Below, piece by piece: positions 17,256 to 27,129 of a stretch of 64,000 nucleotides of DNA. Below the pieces are notes generated by a model. That model was given only the letters and a program-made list of their open reading frames with translations. It searched no databases and had not been told where the DNA came from. How positions within the stretch are numbered: the stretch's first letter is position 1; every line of letters begins with the position of its first letter. The stretch covers positions 1 to 64,000 of the forward strand of contig NZ_JACIVH010000041.1 of assembly GCF_014145615.1 (NCBI RefSeq), written 5' to 3'. A program made the translations under genes and the position numbers. This DNA is from Limosilactobacillus balticus (GTDB lineage: Bacteria > Bacillota > Bacilli > Lactobacillales > Lactobacillaceae).

Positions 17256-19331
17256 ATGGCAAATACATACTTATTAGAAGTCGGTGTTGAAGAAATGCCT
17301 GCTCACGTTGTAACACCAAGTATTAAGCAGTTACACGCACGAGTAGTAAAGTACCTTAAAGAACAACGGATCACTTTTGATGATATTCAAGAATTCGCTA
17401 CTCCACGACGGATGGCATTATTAATCCATGGCTTAAGTGATAAGCAACCTGATATTGATGAATCAGTTAAGGGGCCTGCGAAGAAGATTGCGCAAGATGC
17501 CGATGGTAATTGGACAAAGGCTGCGATTGGCTTTACCCGGGGTCAGGGTGCCTCTGTGGAAGATATTGAATTCAAGGAAGTAAAGGGCGTTGAATATGTC
17601 TTTGTTGAAAAGCATATTGCCGGAAAGACTGTTGCTGAAGTTCTTCAAGGATTGCCAGCAGTTATTACTTCGATGACATTCCCAACCTTGATGAAATGGG
17701 GCTACAATAACTTACAATTTATTCGTCCAATTCGGTGGCTAGTTTCATTATTAAATGATGAAGTAGTTCCATTTAATATTTTAGATGTTGAAGCCGGCCG
17801 AGAAACACAAGGTCACCGGTTCTTAGGCCATCCAGTTGAAATTGCTAAGGCTGATGATTATGAGGAAAGCTTAAATAATGATTTTGTTATTGCTGATCAA
17901 ACAAAGCGAAAGAATTTAATTAAGGATCAAATTACTACAATTATTAATAAGAACAACTGGCAAGTTGATTGGGATGAGGACTTACTAGAGGAAGTTAATA
18001 ACTTAGTTGAATGGCCAACTGCCTTTGCTGGATCTTTTGATGAGAAGTACTTAGCATTACCTGATCCAGTCTTAATTACCTCCATGAAGGATAACCAGCG
18101 TTTCTTCTGTGTACGGGATAAAGATGGTAACCTCTTATCGCACTTTATTTCCGTTCGTAACGGTAATACAGACTACCTTGACAATGTTATTAAAGGAAAT
18201 GAACGGGTTCTTGTTCCTCGTCTTGAAGATGCTCAATTCTTCTATCAAGAAGACCAGAAGTTGACAATTGGTGAGTATGTGGAACGACTTAAGAAAGTTA
18301 GCTTCCATGATAAGATTAGTTCAATGTATGATAAAATGCAGCGGGTTGCAGTGATTGCAAATGTTCTTGGTAAGCAACTAAACCTTTCAGTTGAAGAACT
18401 GGCAGACCTTGATCGAGCAGCACATATTTATAAATTTGACCTTACTACGCAAATGGTCGGTGAATTTGCTGAATTACAAGGAATCATGGGCGAAATCTAT
18501 GCTAAGTTATTCGGTGAAAAAGATGATGTTGCCACAGCCATCCGCGAACACTACATGCCAATCTCGGCAGAAGGAGAATTACCACAAACTAAGATTGGGG
18601 CGATCTTAGCAATTGCCGATAAACTTGACAGTATCATGAGCTTCTTTGCGGTTGATATGATTCCAAGCGGTTCGAATGACCCTTACGCTTTACGTCGGCA
18701 GGCATTTGGAATCGTCCGGATCATCGCCGATCGTGGTTGGAACCTTCCATTGTTAAATACTCAATCAGAAATTATCACAGCCTTTGAAAACGCTGAAGTC
18801 AATGTTTCTTTTGATTTGAATAAGAATAGTGATGAAGTCCGTTCATTCTTCTTAGATCGGATTAAGCAGTTATTCCATGGTCAAAAGGTTCGTCACGATA
18901 TTATTGATGCAGCTATCGATACTCGCCAAAATGATATTGCCAATGTTCTTGCAGCCATTCAAACTATTGATGAGCATAAGGACGATGCTAACTTTAAGGA
19001 AGATATCGAAGCCCTTACCCGGGTATTACGGATTGCAAAGAAGGATAATCGTCCAGTTAGTGAACTTTCGGTAGATCCTAATTTATTTGAAAATCCATCT
19101 GAGGCTAAGATGCATACTGCTGTTTCGGAATTGCTTAAAGAAGACCAACAAACAGTAAGTGAACACTTTGCAGCCTTACGGACTTTAACACCAATAATTA
19201 GTGAATACTTTGATGAAAATATGATTATGGATAAGAATGAAGATATTCGTAATAATCGTTTGGCCCAATTAAGTATTTTGGCTAATCAAGCATCATTAAT
19301 TGGTAACTTGGATAACTTGATTGTAAAATAA
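17256..19331 (+). CDS. glyS: Glycyl-tRNA synthetase beta subunit
   Basis: A 691-residue beta subunit with tRNA-binding and anticodon-recognition functions. It opens with YLLEVGVEEMPAH, and FPTLMKWGYNN and FIRPIRWLVSL follow near 145-160. An HD-type region lies in the centre and an anticodon-binding domain at the C-terminus. The start is ATG at 17256 behind AAGGGGG. The same frame is open further upstream inside glyQ, but that stretch is out-of-frame glyQ sequence. Confidence 0.97.
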   Translation: MANTYLLEVGVEEMPAHVVTPSIKQLHARVVKYLKEQRITFDDIQEFATPRRMALLIHGLSDKQPDIDESVKGPAKKIAQDADGNWTKAAIGFTRGQGASVEDIEFKEVKGVEYVFVEKHIAGKTVAEVLQGLPAVITSMTFPTLMKWGYNNLQFIRPIRWLVSLLNDEVVPFNILDVEAGRETQGHRFLGHPVEIAKADDYEESLNNDFVIADQTKRKNLIKDQITTIINKNNWQVDWDEDLLEEVNNLVEWPTAFAGSFDEKYLALPDPVLITSMKDNQRFFCVRDKDGNLLSHFISVRNGNTDYLDNVIKGNERVLVPRLEDAQFFYQEDQKLTIGEYVERLKKVSFHDKISSMYDKMQRVAVIANVLGKQLNLSVEELADLDRAAHIYKFDLTTQMVGEFAELQGIMGEIYAKLFGEKDDVATAIREHYMPISAEGELPQTKIGAILAIADKLDSIMSFFAVDMIPSGSNDPYALRRQAFGIVRIIADRGWNLPLLNTQSEIITAFENAEVNVSFDLNKNSDEVRSFFLDRIKQLFHGQKVRHDIIDAAIDTRQNDIANVLAAIQTIDEHKDDANFKEDIEALTRVLRIAKKDNRPVSELSVDPNLFENPSEAKMHTAVSELLKEDQQTVSEHFAALRTLTPIISEYFDENMIMDKNEDIRNNRLAQLSILANQASLIGNLDNLIVK

Positions 19332-19341
19332 GACGTTTTAA

Positions 19342-19369
19342 TTGTATTGCTGCTAACTTGTGGTATTAT
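19342..19369 (+). promoter_or_regulatory. Promoter of dnaG-rpoD
   Basis: TTGTAT (19342-19347), 16 nt, TATTAT (19364-19369), with TGG immediately before it (extended -10). Confidence 0.65.
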
Positions 19370-19398
19370 AGATACTAGTTAAATGTAAAAATAGGTGG

Positions 19399-19431
19399 AG
19401 GTCGCATTCCGTTAGGTTGCGACCTTTCATT
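19399..19431 (+). terminator. Leader hairpin upstream of dnaG (possible attenuator)
   Basis: Stem AGGTCGCA (19399-19406) with TGCGACCT (19418-19425), followed by TTCATTT. It lies about 23-50 nt after the predicted start of the dnaG-rpoD transcript, so it could attenuate the operon or act as a weak terminator for glyQS read-through. Confidence 0.5.
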
Positions 19432-19465
19432 TCGTTGCTGTTCGCTTACTAAGTGAGGTGGATCA

Positions 19466-21331
19466 ATGGCAAAGATACCGCGTAATGTAATTGATGAAAT
19501 ACGAAATTCAGTTGATATTGGTGATGTAATTGGGCGCTATGTTCAATTACATCAGGCTGGAAAAAATCTAATTGGGTTATGTCCCTTTCACGATGAAAAG
19601 ACACCATCTTTTTCGGTGAATGAAGAAAAACAATTTTTCTATTGCTTTGGTTGCCACCGGAGCGGAAACGTATTTCAATTTTTAATGGAATTAAAGCATA
19701 TCGATTTTGTAGATGCGGTTAAGGAAATCGCTAACGATAGCAATATCAAAATTCCAGAACAATATGTTAGCGTTCCGGCTAAACCATTAAATAATGAGAA
19801 TCGACAATTGTTTGATCTTCATGATAAAGCAGCTAAACTTTATCACCATATATTGGTAAATACACCGGCTGGGCAAGTTGCACTTAATTATTTAAAAAAA
19901 CGGGGAATGAGTGAAGAACTGATTGAGCAATTTGGCTTAGGCTATGCTCCTGATCAGCGAATCTTGAAGCCTTTCTTCCAGCAACAAAAAGTTGATTACC
20001 AATTGCTAAGAAAAAGTGGGCTTTTTAGTGAAGACCAGCAGGGAGAGTTGCGAGACCGGTTTATTGAACGGATAATGTATCCAATAAAAAATGGTCAAGG
20101 ACAGGTGATCGCTTTTTCCGGGCGATTAATCGATACTAGTAAAACAAATTTACCGAAATATTTAAATAGTCCTGAGACACCGATTTTCAATAAACGGCGA
20201 ACATTATTTAATTTTGACGTTGCACGAAAAGCTGCCCGTAAAGATGGTCGATTATACTTATTTGAAGGATTTATGGATGTAATCTCTGCCTTTGCTGCAG
20301 GGATCGAAAATGGAATTGCTTCAATGGGAACCAGTTTTACCGAAGAGCAAGTAGCGATTATTGGGCGTGCCACTAAGCAATTAGATATTTGCTACGATGG
20401 AGACCAACCGGGACAAAATGCAATTGATCGTGCAATTAGCCTCGTTAATGATCATCGACCTAATCAGTTGCAGGTAAAGGTTGTCCAACTGCCAGCTGGG
20501 ATCGATCCAGATGAATATGTTCAAAAGTATGGTCCACAGCAATTTAACGCCTATCTTACCAATAAGGAAGAAACAACAACAGAATTTTACCTGCGCTTTT
20601 TAAGAAATGGGAAGAATTTAGATAATCAGAATGAACTAATGCAATACCTTAACCAAGCACTGAAGGTAATTGCTCAAGTTCAAGCTCCCTTAGAAGAAGA
20701 TATGTACTTGCAACGGTTGGCGGGTGAGTTCGATTTAGATCGACAAACCTTAAAGACACAGTTAGATCAATTGCGACAACAACTAGGAATTCTTAATCAG
20801 CCAGGGATTAAGCAACAGCCTTCACTAGCTCGTCGCCAACAGTTTCAACAAACTAGTGAAGAAGAACATCGAAAAATTAAACTTAGTAGGACTGAATTAG
20901 CAGAACAGATCTTACTAAGGTATATGCTATATGATCGTGAAGTGTGGATGCATGTGACATCAGATCACAATTTTCATTTTGCGCATGAAAAATATCAAAC
21001 CTTGTATTTATTAGCAGCCAGTTATTTTTCTGAAAATGGATCATATTCAACGGCTGACTTTCTTGATTATTTAGATGAAAGTAGTTTACAAGGAACTCTT
21101 GGACAAATTGAAAATTTAAATGTTGACCAAGAAGTTGATATGCGGGCAATTGATGATTGTATCCATATGATCGTAGAACAAACACCGTTAGCTGCGCAAA
21201 TTGCAGATAAGCAAGCCCAGTTAAAAGAAGCTAATTCATTGCATAATACAGAATTAGCTACGCAATTAACGATTGAACTGGTAAAATTATTAAAGCAGCA
21301 GCAACGCTTAAAAACGGAGGAGACTAATTAA
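19466..21331 (+). CDS. dnaG: DNA primase
   Basis: A 621-residue primase that makes RNA primers at the replication fork. The N-terminal CHC2 zinc ribbon is [11 protein letters not shown] ... [10 protein letters not shown] (about 41-68). The Toprim core has LFEGFMDVI (about 266) and the DGDQPGQNA acidic motif (about 308). The C-terminal helicase-interaction region follows. ATG at 19466 follows GTGAGGTGG. It is separated from rpoD by 1 bp. Confidence 0.97.
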   Translation: MAKIPRNVIDEIRNSVDIGDVIGRYVQLHQAGKNLIGLCPFHDEKTPSFSVNEEKQFFYCFGCHRSGNVFQFLMELKHIDFVDAVKEIANDSNIKIPEQYVSVPAKPLNNENRQLFDLHDKAAKLYHHILVNTPAGQVALNYLKKRGMSEELIEQFGLGYAPDQRILKPFFQQQKVDYQLLRKSGLFSEDQQGELRDRFIERIMYPIKNGQGQVIAFSGRLIDTSKTNLPKYLNSPETPIFNKRRTLFNFDVARKAARKDGRLYLFEGFMDVISAFAAGIENGIASMGTSFTEEQVAIIGRATKQLDICYDGDQPGQNAIDRAISLVNDHRPNQLQVKVVQLPAGIDPDEYVQKYGPQQFNAYLTNKEETTTEFYLRFLRNGKNLDNQNELMQYLNQALKVIAQVQAPLEEDMYLQRLAGEFDLDRQTLKTQLDQLRQQLGILNQPGIKQQPSLARRQQFQQTSEEEHRKIKLSRTELAEQILLRYMLYDREVWMHVTSDHNFHFAHEKYQTLYLLAASYFSENGSYSTADFLDYLDESSLQGTLGQIENLNVDQEVDMRAIDDCIHMIVEQTPLAAQIADKQAQLKEANSLHNTELATQLTIELVKLLKQQQRLKTEETN

Positions 21332-21332
21332 T

Positions 21333-22475
21333 ATGGCAAAAAGCAAGAAAAAAGATATTGTTATTTCTAACAGCGCCGATTTTGACCAACAAGAATATGA
21401 CACCGCAGTTGGTAAGTTAATTCGTAATTACAAGAAGCAAAAGCAGATTGAATATGATGAATTAACTACTAAAATTGCTAAACCATTTGAATTGAACGCT
21501 GATGGGATTGATAATTTGCTTCAAAATATTGAAGATGCCGGAATTAGTGTTGTCGATGAAAATGGGGATCCAGATCCTCGTGCTTTAAAAGCTACTGAAA
21601 AATTATCTCAATCTGCCATGAAGGATACATCGGCACCAACGGGGGTTAAAATTAATGATCCTGTGCGGATGTATTTGAAAGAAATTGGTCGTGTAAATCT
21701 TTTGACGGCTGATGAAGAAGTTCAGCTTGCTTTACGGATTGAAAAAGGTGATGAAGTAGCTAAACAAGAACTAGCTGAGGCAAACTTGCGGTTAGTTGTT
21801 TCAATTGCAAAGCGTTATGTTGGTCGTGGAATGCAGTTTCTTGATTTAATTCAGGAAGGTAACATGGGACTTATGAAAGCCGTTGAAAAATTCGATTACC
21901 GGCGAGGATTTAAGTTCTCTACTTATGCTACCTGGTGGATTCGTCAGGCTATTACGCGGGCAATTGCTGATCAAGCACGGACAATCCGGATTCCAGTTCA
22001 TATGGTTGAAACTATTAACAAATTGATTCGGATTCAACGGCAATTACTTCAAGATTTAGGACGTGAGCCGTTACCAGAAGAAATTGGTGCAGAAATGGAT
22101 ATGCCAACTGAGAAAGTACGGAATATTCTTAAAATTGCCCAAGAACCAGTCTCACTTGAAACGCCTATTGGTGAAGAGGATGACTCTCATTTAGGGGACT
22201 TTATTGAAGATCAAGATGCGACAAGTCCAGCTGACCATGCTGCTTATGAAATGATGAAGAAGCAACTTGAAAATGTTCTGGATACGTTAACTGATCGTGA
22301 AGAGAACGTTCTCCGGCTTCGCTTTGGATTAGATGATGGTCGAACACGAACGCTTGAAGAAGTTGGAAAAGTTTTCGGGGTAACGCGGGAACGGATTCGT
22401 CAGATTGAAGCTAAGGCGCTCCGGAAATTACGCCACCCATCACGTTCTAAGCAATTAAAAGATTTCTTAGAATAA
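21333..22475 (+). CDS. rpoD: RNA polymerase primary sigma factor
   Basis: A 380-residue housekeeping sigma-70 (SigA). A short region 1.1 is followed by region 1.2 ([19 protein letters not shown], about 111). Region 2 includes [14 protein letters not shown] and the -10 recognition helix [13 protein letters not shown] (about 195). Region 4.2 has [20 protein letters not shown] (-35 recognition) near the C-terminus. ATG follows GGAGG. It is the last gene of the dnaG-rpoD operon. Confidence 0.98.
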   Translation: MAKSKKKDIVISNSADFDQQEYDTAVGKLIRNYKKQKQIEYDELTTKIAKPFELNADGIDNLLQNIEDAGISVVDENGDPDPRALKATEKLSQSAMKDTSAPTGVKINDPVRMYLKEIGRVNLLTADEEVQLALRIEKGDEVAKQELAEANLRLVVSIAKRYVGRGMQFLDLIQEGNMGLMKAVEKFDYRRGFKFSTYATWWIRQAITRAIADQARTIRIPVHMVETINKLIRIQRQLLQDLGREPLPEEIGAEMDMPTEKVRNILKIAQEPVSLETPIGEEDDSHLGDFIEDQDATSPADHAAYEMMKKQLENVLDTLTDREENVLRLRFGLDDGRTRTLEEVGKVFGVTRERIRQIEAKALRKLRHPSRSKQLKDFLE

Positions 22476-22524
22476 AAATATTCTTCATTTAATATATATA
22501 CGTAAAAAAGATGAATTTACACTA

Positions 22525-22562
22525 AAAAAGCAGCTTAATTAATTATTTTAAGTTGCTTTTTA
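22525..22562 (+). terminator. Terminator after rpoD
   Basis: A stem of about 14 bp (22525-22538 with 22548-22561, including one G-T pair) ending in a run of Ts. Confidence 0.75.
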
Positions 22563-22601
22563 ATTTAATTTAAAATAAATGAGAAAAATCTTATTTTTAT
22601 A

Positions 22602-22630
22602 TTGAAAACATTTTATTGTTCGGGTAAAAT
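22602..22630 (+). promoter_or_regulatory. Promoter of the aminotransferase gene
   Basis: TTGAAA (22602-22607), 17 nt, TAAAAT (22625-22630). A second -10-like TATTAT occurs at 22654-22659 without a partner -35. Confidence 0.6.
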
Positions 22631-22686
22631 TTTTATAAAGCGTTTTTTAAATCTATTATAAATAAAAATCGAGGAGAGATCGAACA

Positions 22687-23871
22687 ATGCCAGAGTTATC
22701 TGCTGATTTATATGGAACTGTTAGTCACAAGTTAGATGCGTTACAGCCATCAGGTATCCGTGAATTCAACAAAGAAGTTTCAAAGATCCCAGGAATTATT
22801 AAATTAACATTAGGAGAACCAGACATGGCAACTCCTGAACACGTTAAGCAAGCAGCCATTAGAAGTATTGAGGAAGATGATTCTCACTATGCTCCTCAAA
22901 TGGGAAAGCCAGAATTACTTGAAGCAATCAGTGATTATATTCAGAATACTCGTGATGTGCACTATGACCCGCAAACAGAAATAATTGCGACTGTGGGAGC
23001 AACTGAGGCCCTCGATGCCACCTTATTTGCAATTCTTAATACTGGAGATAAAGTTGTGGTTCCTACCCCAATTTTCTCCCTGTACTTCCCGTTGATTGAA
23101 ATGACAGGAGCAACGGTTGTTCAGGTTGATACTTCAGCAGATAATTTTGTTTTAACTCCAGAAAAGCTTGAAGAAGTTCTTGAAGAAGAGGGAAAAGGCG
23201 TTAAAGCCGTTATTCTTAACTATCCAAGCAACCCAACTGGTCGTGAATATCCGCAAGAAGTTCTAGCAGGATTAGCGGAAGTAATTAAGAAGCATCATTT
23301 ATATGCGATTGCTGATGAAATCTATAGCGAACTTGTCTATGGAGTAGAACACTATTCAATTGCTACCATGATTCCAGAGCGGACGATTTTCATCTCTGGA
23401 CTTTCAAAATCTCACGCAATGACTGGTTACCGTTTAGGATATGTTGCCGCTCCAGCTAAGATCATGGCTAATATTTCAAAGATGCATGCCTTCTTAGTCA
23501 CAACGGTAACTAATAACGTTCAAGTTGCCGCAGCAGAAGCACTGACGAATGGTTTAGATGATCCATTAGAATTTCGAAAGATTTACCAACATCGCCGTGA
23601 TCTACTCGTTACCGGTCTTAAGGAATTGGGCTTTGAAATGTTAACTCCTGAGGGGGCATTTTACCTTTTTGCTAAGATTCCAACCCAATTTGGTACTGAC
23701 GATGTTGCCTTTGCAAAGCAGCTTGCTAAAGAAGCAAAGGTTGGAGTAACACCAGGTAGCGCATTTGGTAAGGGTGGCGACGGCTATGTTCGTTTGTCAT
23801 ATGCTTCCTCTGATGAAAACCTAACAGAAGCTATTAAACGAATTGGTGAATTTTTAGATCATCTTGCGTAA
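22687..23871 (+). CDS. PLP-dependent aminotransferase, class I/II
   Basis: A 394-residue fold type I aminotransferase. Visible are NYPSNPTGREY (about 178), ADEIYSELVY (about 208), and the PLP-lysine motif SGLSKSHAMTGYRLGY with Lys near 241. The subfamily resembles AraT/PatA-type enzymes (aromatic amino acid or N-acetyl-diaminopimelate transamination); which one cannot be decided by eye. ATG follows GAGGAGAG. It has its own promoter and terminator and lies between rpoD and trmK, genes that are neighbours in many Firmicutes. Confidence 0.9.
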   Translation: MPELSADLYGTVSHKLDALQPSGIREFNKEVSKIPGIIKLTLGEPDMATPEHVKQAAIRSIEEDDSHYAPQMGKPELLEAISDYIQNTRDVHYDPQTEIIATVGATEALDATLFAILNTGDKVVVPTPIFSLYFPLIEMTGATVVQVDTSADNFVLTPEKLEEVLEEEGKGVKAVILNYPSNPTGREYPQEVLAGLAEVIKKHHLYAIADEIYSELVYGVEHYSIATMIPERTIFISGLSKSHAMTGYRLGYVAAPAKIMANISKMHAFLVTTVTNNVQVAAAEALTNGLDDPLEFRKIYQHRRDLLVTGLKELGFEMLTPEGAFYLFAKIPTQFGTDDVAFAKQLAKEAKVGVTPGSAFGKGGDGYVRLSYASSDENLTEAIKRIGEFLDHLA

Positions 23872-23877
23872 ATTAGA

Positions 23878-23930
23878 AGGAAGTAGGAATAGGACTCCTA
23901 AGTGGGTGCTATCTTACTTCCTCTTTTTGT
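23878..23930 (+). terminator. Terminator after the aminotransferase gene
   Basis: AGGAAGTA (23878-23885) pairs with TACTTCCT (23915-23922), followed by a T-run (23924-23928). A small inner hairpin TAGGA/TCCTA occurs in the loop. Confidence 0.7.
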
Positions 23931-23968
23931 TATAATTAACTTATTAAATAGATAAAGGAATGATTTTT

Positions 23969-24676
23969 GTGGATGAAAAGCACTTATCAGCACGTCTAGC
24001 ATGTGTTGCTTCTCTTGTTCCAACAGGTGCGCGGGTTGCCGATATTGGGTCTGACCATGCATATTTACCAGCGGCATTAGTGTTAGATGGTAAGATTGAT
24101 TTTGCGATTGCTGGAGAAGTAGTAAAAGGTCCTTATGAAAATGCTGTTCATGAAATAAAAGACCACCAATTAGAAGGACGGGTTATCCCGCGTTTGGCAG
24201 ACGGCTTAGCAGCGATTGAACCGGCAGATAAAGTCGATACAATTACGATTGCTGGAATGGGCGGGAGTTTAATTGCTTCTATTTTAGAGAAGGGTAAGGA
24301 TAAGTTAACGAGAATTAAGCGGCTTATCCTTCAACCGAATGTAGGGGAAAGTCAATTACGGGAATGGTTAATGAATAATCATTACCAAATAATGACCGAA
24401 AAAATAATTGAAGAAGACAATCATATTTATGAGATTATCGTTGCTGAGCCATCAGTTGTCCCATTTAGATACAGTAAGTATGAGCTTGATTTTGGGCCAT
24501 TTTTATTGGAAAGCAAAGGGCCTGTTTTTAAGAAAAAATGGCAAGAATATCTTCAACGTGAAGCACATGTTATTGATCAGATGCAAAAGGCTCAACAGCC
24601 ACCAGTAAAAAAGATTAATGAGATAAACCAGTTTTTATCACAAGTAAAGGAAGCGATCGCCGATGACAACCGGTAA
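23969..24676 (+). CDS. trmK: tRNA (adenine22-N1)-methyltransferase TrmK
   Basis: A 235-residue SAM-dependent methyltransferase that makes m1A22 in tRNAs. The SAM motif is VADIGSDHAYLPAAL (about 20-34) and the catalytic-region motif TIAGMGG lies near 93. The family's LQPNVGESQLREWL follows. The start is taken as GTG at 23969: the in-frame ATG at 23960 abuts AAAGGA with no spacing, while GTG is 9 nt from it. It overlaps the next gene by 14 bp, a conserved trmK-nif3 pairing. Confidence 0.93.
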   Translation: MDEKHLSARLACVASLVPTGARVADIGSDHAYLPAALVLDGKIDFAIAGEVVKGPYENAVHEIKDHQLEGRVIPRLADGLAAIEPADKVDTITIAGMGGSLIASILEKGKDKLTRIKRLILQPNVGESQLREWLMNNHYQIMTEKIIEEDNHIYEIIVAEPSVVPFRYSKYELDFGPFLLESKGPVFKKKWQEYLQREAHVIDQMQKAQQPPVKKINEINQFLSQVKEAIADDNR

Positions 24677-25487
24677 CCAATTAATTGCGCGTTTTGAAAA
24701 ATTTGCTAATCCGCAACTAGCAGAAAAATGGGACCATGTTGGCTTGCAAATTGGCAATCCAGATCTCCCAATCACTCGCCTAATGACAACCCTTGATGTT
24801 CGCCCAGAAGTGGTTAATGAAGCAATTGAGCGAAATGTTGACTTTATTTTTGCTCATCATCCCATTATGTTTCACCCAGCAAAGAATCTAGATACGCGGG
24901 ATCCGCAAAATGCAATGTACGCTAAACTTTTGGCGAATAATATTACTGTTTACGCAGCTCATACGAATTTGGATACTGCTAATGGCGGAATGAATGACTG
25001 GTTAGCAGATCAACTTCACCTAATCAATACTGTACCTTTAGTACCAGCGGGAAATGATCCAATAAGCGGTAAACCAGTTGGAATGGGGCGTGTTGGTGAG
25101 CTGAATGAACCATTAACACCGCAAAAATTTGCAAAATATTGTATGGATGTTTTTGGTATTCGTGGCTTACGGTTGATTGTCAACCCGTTCGATCAAGAGA
25201 GAGCGATTAAACGTGTTGCAGTACTTGGTGGTGCTGGTCAAGACTTTTATCAACAAGCTCTTGAAGCTGGAGCAGATGCTTATGTCACCGGGGATGTAAG
25301 TTACCACTTTGCGCACGATATGATTGCTAATCACCTTGTTGTTATTGATCCTGGACATCATATTGAAGTGATAGCCGCTCACCAGCTTGCTAACTTAATT
25401 ACCCAGTGGAAGAATGAAAATAATTGGCAGTTTGAGGTGCTAGATAGTAGAGTTAATACAGAGCCATTTACTTTTATTGCTAAATAG
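24663..25487 (+). CDS. Nif3-like dinuclear metal centre protein (YqfO family)
   Basis: A 274-residue DUF34/NIF3 protein. Metal ligands are visible in FIFAHHPIMFHP (about 60-71), YAAHTNLDTANGG (about 98-110) and the C-terminal DPGHHIE (about 229). Biochemical function is unsettled; a GTP cyclohydrolase-like or metal-dependent hydrolase role has been proposed for the family. It lacks the central PII-like insertion of longer Bacillus homologues. Translation is probably coupled to trmK. Confidence 0.9.
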   Translation: MTTGNQLIARFEKFANPQLAEKWDHVGLQIGNPDLPITRLMTTLDVRPEVVNEAIERNVDFIFAHHPIMFHPAKNLDTRDPQNAMYAKLLANNITVYAAHTNLDTANGGMNDWLADQLHLINTVPLVPAGNDPISGKPVGMGRVGELNEPLTPQKFAKYCMDVFGIRGLRLIVNPFDQERAIKRVAVLGGAGQDFYQQALEAGADAYVTGDVSYHFAHDMIANHLVVIDPGHHIEVIAAHQLANLITQWKNENNWQFEVLDSRVNTEPFTFIAK

Positions 25488-25512
25488 TTTTTAGATAAGG
25501 AGGATGCTAATT

Positions 25513-26763
25513 ATGAGTGAGGAAAAATATGAGGGGTTATTACCACGGTTTTTGAAGTATGTTAAAACGGAAACAAGGTCAAATCCAGATTCGAAAGCAA
25601 TTCCTTCTGACCCTAAAGAAACTGCATTTTTAAATGAATTAAAAGATGAATTGATATCTTTAGGGTTGAGTGATGTTCATATTAATCCACAAAGTTCATA
25701 TTTGGTCGCCACAATTCCAAGTAATATCGACAAGGATGTGCCAACGGTTGGCTTCATTGCCCATGTCGACACTGCAGATTTTAATGCTCATAATGTTAAT
25801 CCACAGATTGTCGAAGATTACGATGGCAAGTCAGATATTAAACTTGATAAAGATGGCCAATATGTCTTAACTACTACTGAATTTCCATCATTGAAAAAAT
25901 ATCAGGGCAATACTTTGATTACTACTGATGGGTCTACTTTGCTTGGGGCTGATGACAAGTCAGGAGTAGCGGAGATTGTTACAATGGCTGCTTACCTGAT
26001 GGCTCATCCTGAAATCAAGCACGGAACAATTAAGATTGGTTTAGGACCTGATGAGGAAATCGGCACTGGAGCTGATTATTTTGATGTTAAAGATTTTGGG
26101 GCTGACTTTGCCTATACGGTTGATGGTGGCCCACTTGGTGAATTGGAATATGAAACATTTAATGCAGCTCAGGCTGAAATTGAGATTCAAGGAAAAGATG
26201 TTCACACTGGAGTTGCTAAGGGAACCATGATCAATGCTATTCAGGTTGCAATTGACTTGCAAAATAGTTTACCAGCACATGATCGAGCTGAACGAACAGA
26301 TGGACGGCAAGGATTCTATCACTTATACAAATTTGATGGAACTGTTGATCATGCTTCAATGACTTATTTAATTCGTGATCATGATAAGCAAACGTTTATT
26401 GAACGGAAGCATTTACTCGAACGGGTTGTTGCTGGCCTAAATGATGAACTTGGTGCAGACCTCGTAACGATGAATCTTTATGACCAATATTACAACTTAA
26501 AAGATGCGCTTAAAGGCCACATGGAAGTTGTTGAAATTGCGAAGAAAGCTATGGAAAATCTGGACATTAAACCTGATATCTATCCAGTTCGTGGTGGAAC
26601 GGATGGTTCAACAATTTCTTACAAGGGATTACCAACGCCTAATCTTTTTGCCGGTGGAGAGAATATGCACTCTCGGTACGAATATGTATCACTGCAAACA
26701 ATGGAACGCGCATTGGACACCCTGCTTGAGATTGTGCGGTTGACTGCGGAAGAAGATAAATAA
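25513..26763 (+). CDS. pepT: Peptidase T (tripeptidase)
   Basis: A 416-residue zinc aminotripeptidase of family M20B that acts in cytosolic peptide breakdown. Metal-binding and catalytic motifs are GFIAHVDTADF (about 78-88), LLGADDKSGVAEI (about 143-155), the Glu pair in GPDEEIGTG (about 177-185), and FAGGENMHSRYEYV near the C-terminus. The start is ATG at 25513: the in-frame ATG at 25504 lies within the AAGGAGGA binding site. Confidence 0.96.
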   Translation: MSEEKYEGLLPRFLKYVKTETRSNPDSKAIPSDPKETAFLNELKDELISLGLSDVHINPQSSYLVATIPSNIDKDVPTVGFIAHVDTADFNAHNVNPQIVEDYDGKSDIKLDKDGQYVLTTTEFPSLKKYQGNTLITTDGSTLLGADDKSGVAEIVTMAAYLMAHPEIKHGTIKIGLGPDEEIGTGADYFDVKDFGADFAYTVDGGPLGELEYETFNAAQAEIEIQGKDVHTGVAKGTMINAIQVAIDLQNSLPAHDRAERTDGRQGFYHLYKFDGTVDHASMTYLIRDHDKQTFIERKHLLERVVAGLNDELGADLVTMNLYDQYYNLKDALKGHMEVVEIAKKAMENLDIKPDIYPVRGGTDGSTISYKGLPTPNLFAGGENMHSRYEYVSLQTMERALDTLLEIVRLTAEEDK

Positions 26764-26766
26764 ATT

Positions 26767-26802
26767 AAAAAGGATCGAGCCATTTTGGACTCAATCCTTT
26801 TT
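26767..26802. terminator. Bidirectional terminator between pepT and the DUF2929 gene
   Basis: Stem 26767-26779 with 26790-26802 (12 of 13 pairs), A-run on the left and T-run on the right, between convergent genes. Confidence 0.85.
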
Positions 26803-26804
26803 AA

Positions 26805-27008
26805 TTAATCTTCTTTTTTACTAGGATTTGCATCTGCGGTAATTTTATCCACACAATTGATAACAATTAATCCCATAATTACAGAACACCAGCCGACAAG
26901 GGTATAGTCTGGTGTCATCGATTCTAGTTGACTTGTGATGTAAGCTAGGACCTCACCCAGAATAAGTGCCCAAATACCAGCCACAATATTCTTTGATAAA
27001 AAGTTCAT
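26805..27008 (-). CDS. Small membrane protein of the DUF2929 (YjzD-like) family
   Basis: A 67-residue protein with two hydrophobic helices (about 6-24 and 34-53) and a charged C-terminus (ADANPSKKED). NIVAGIWALILGEVLAYI resembles the DUF2929 start. Function is unknown. The start is ATG at 27008, 9 nt from AAAGGGG; the frame is open further upstream, but those ATGs have no proper site. It is divergent from dnaE. Confidence 0.75.
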   Translation of the reverse strand: MNFLSKNIVAGIWALILGEVLAYITSQLESMTPDYTLVGWCSVIMGLIVINCVDKITADANPSKKED

Positions 27009-27129
27009 GTTGGTCATCCCCTTTGAAGTCATACCATATTCTAGCATATTTATTAATATTTTTGAAAGGGCTGGGTTAATTTCTCTATTTAGTCTGATTT
27101 GATATAATTTTATTGAGAGGTGAAATGAA

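Noticed and set aside
22634-22650. ATAAAGCGTTTTTTAA as a cre site upstream of the aminotransferase
   Set aside because: Four mismatches in the conserved ends.
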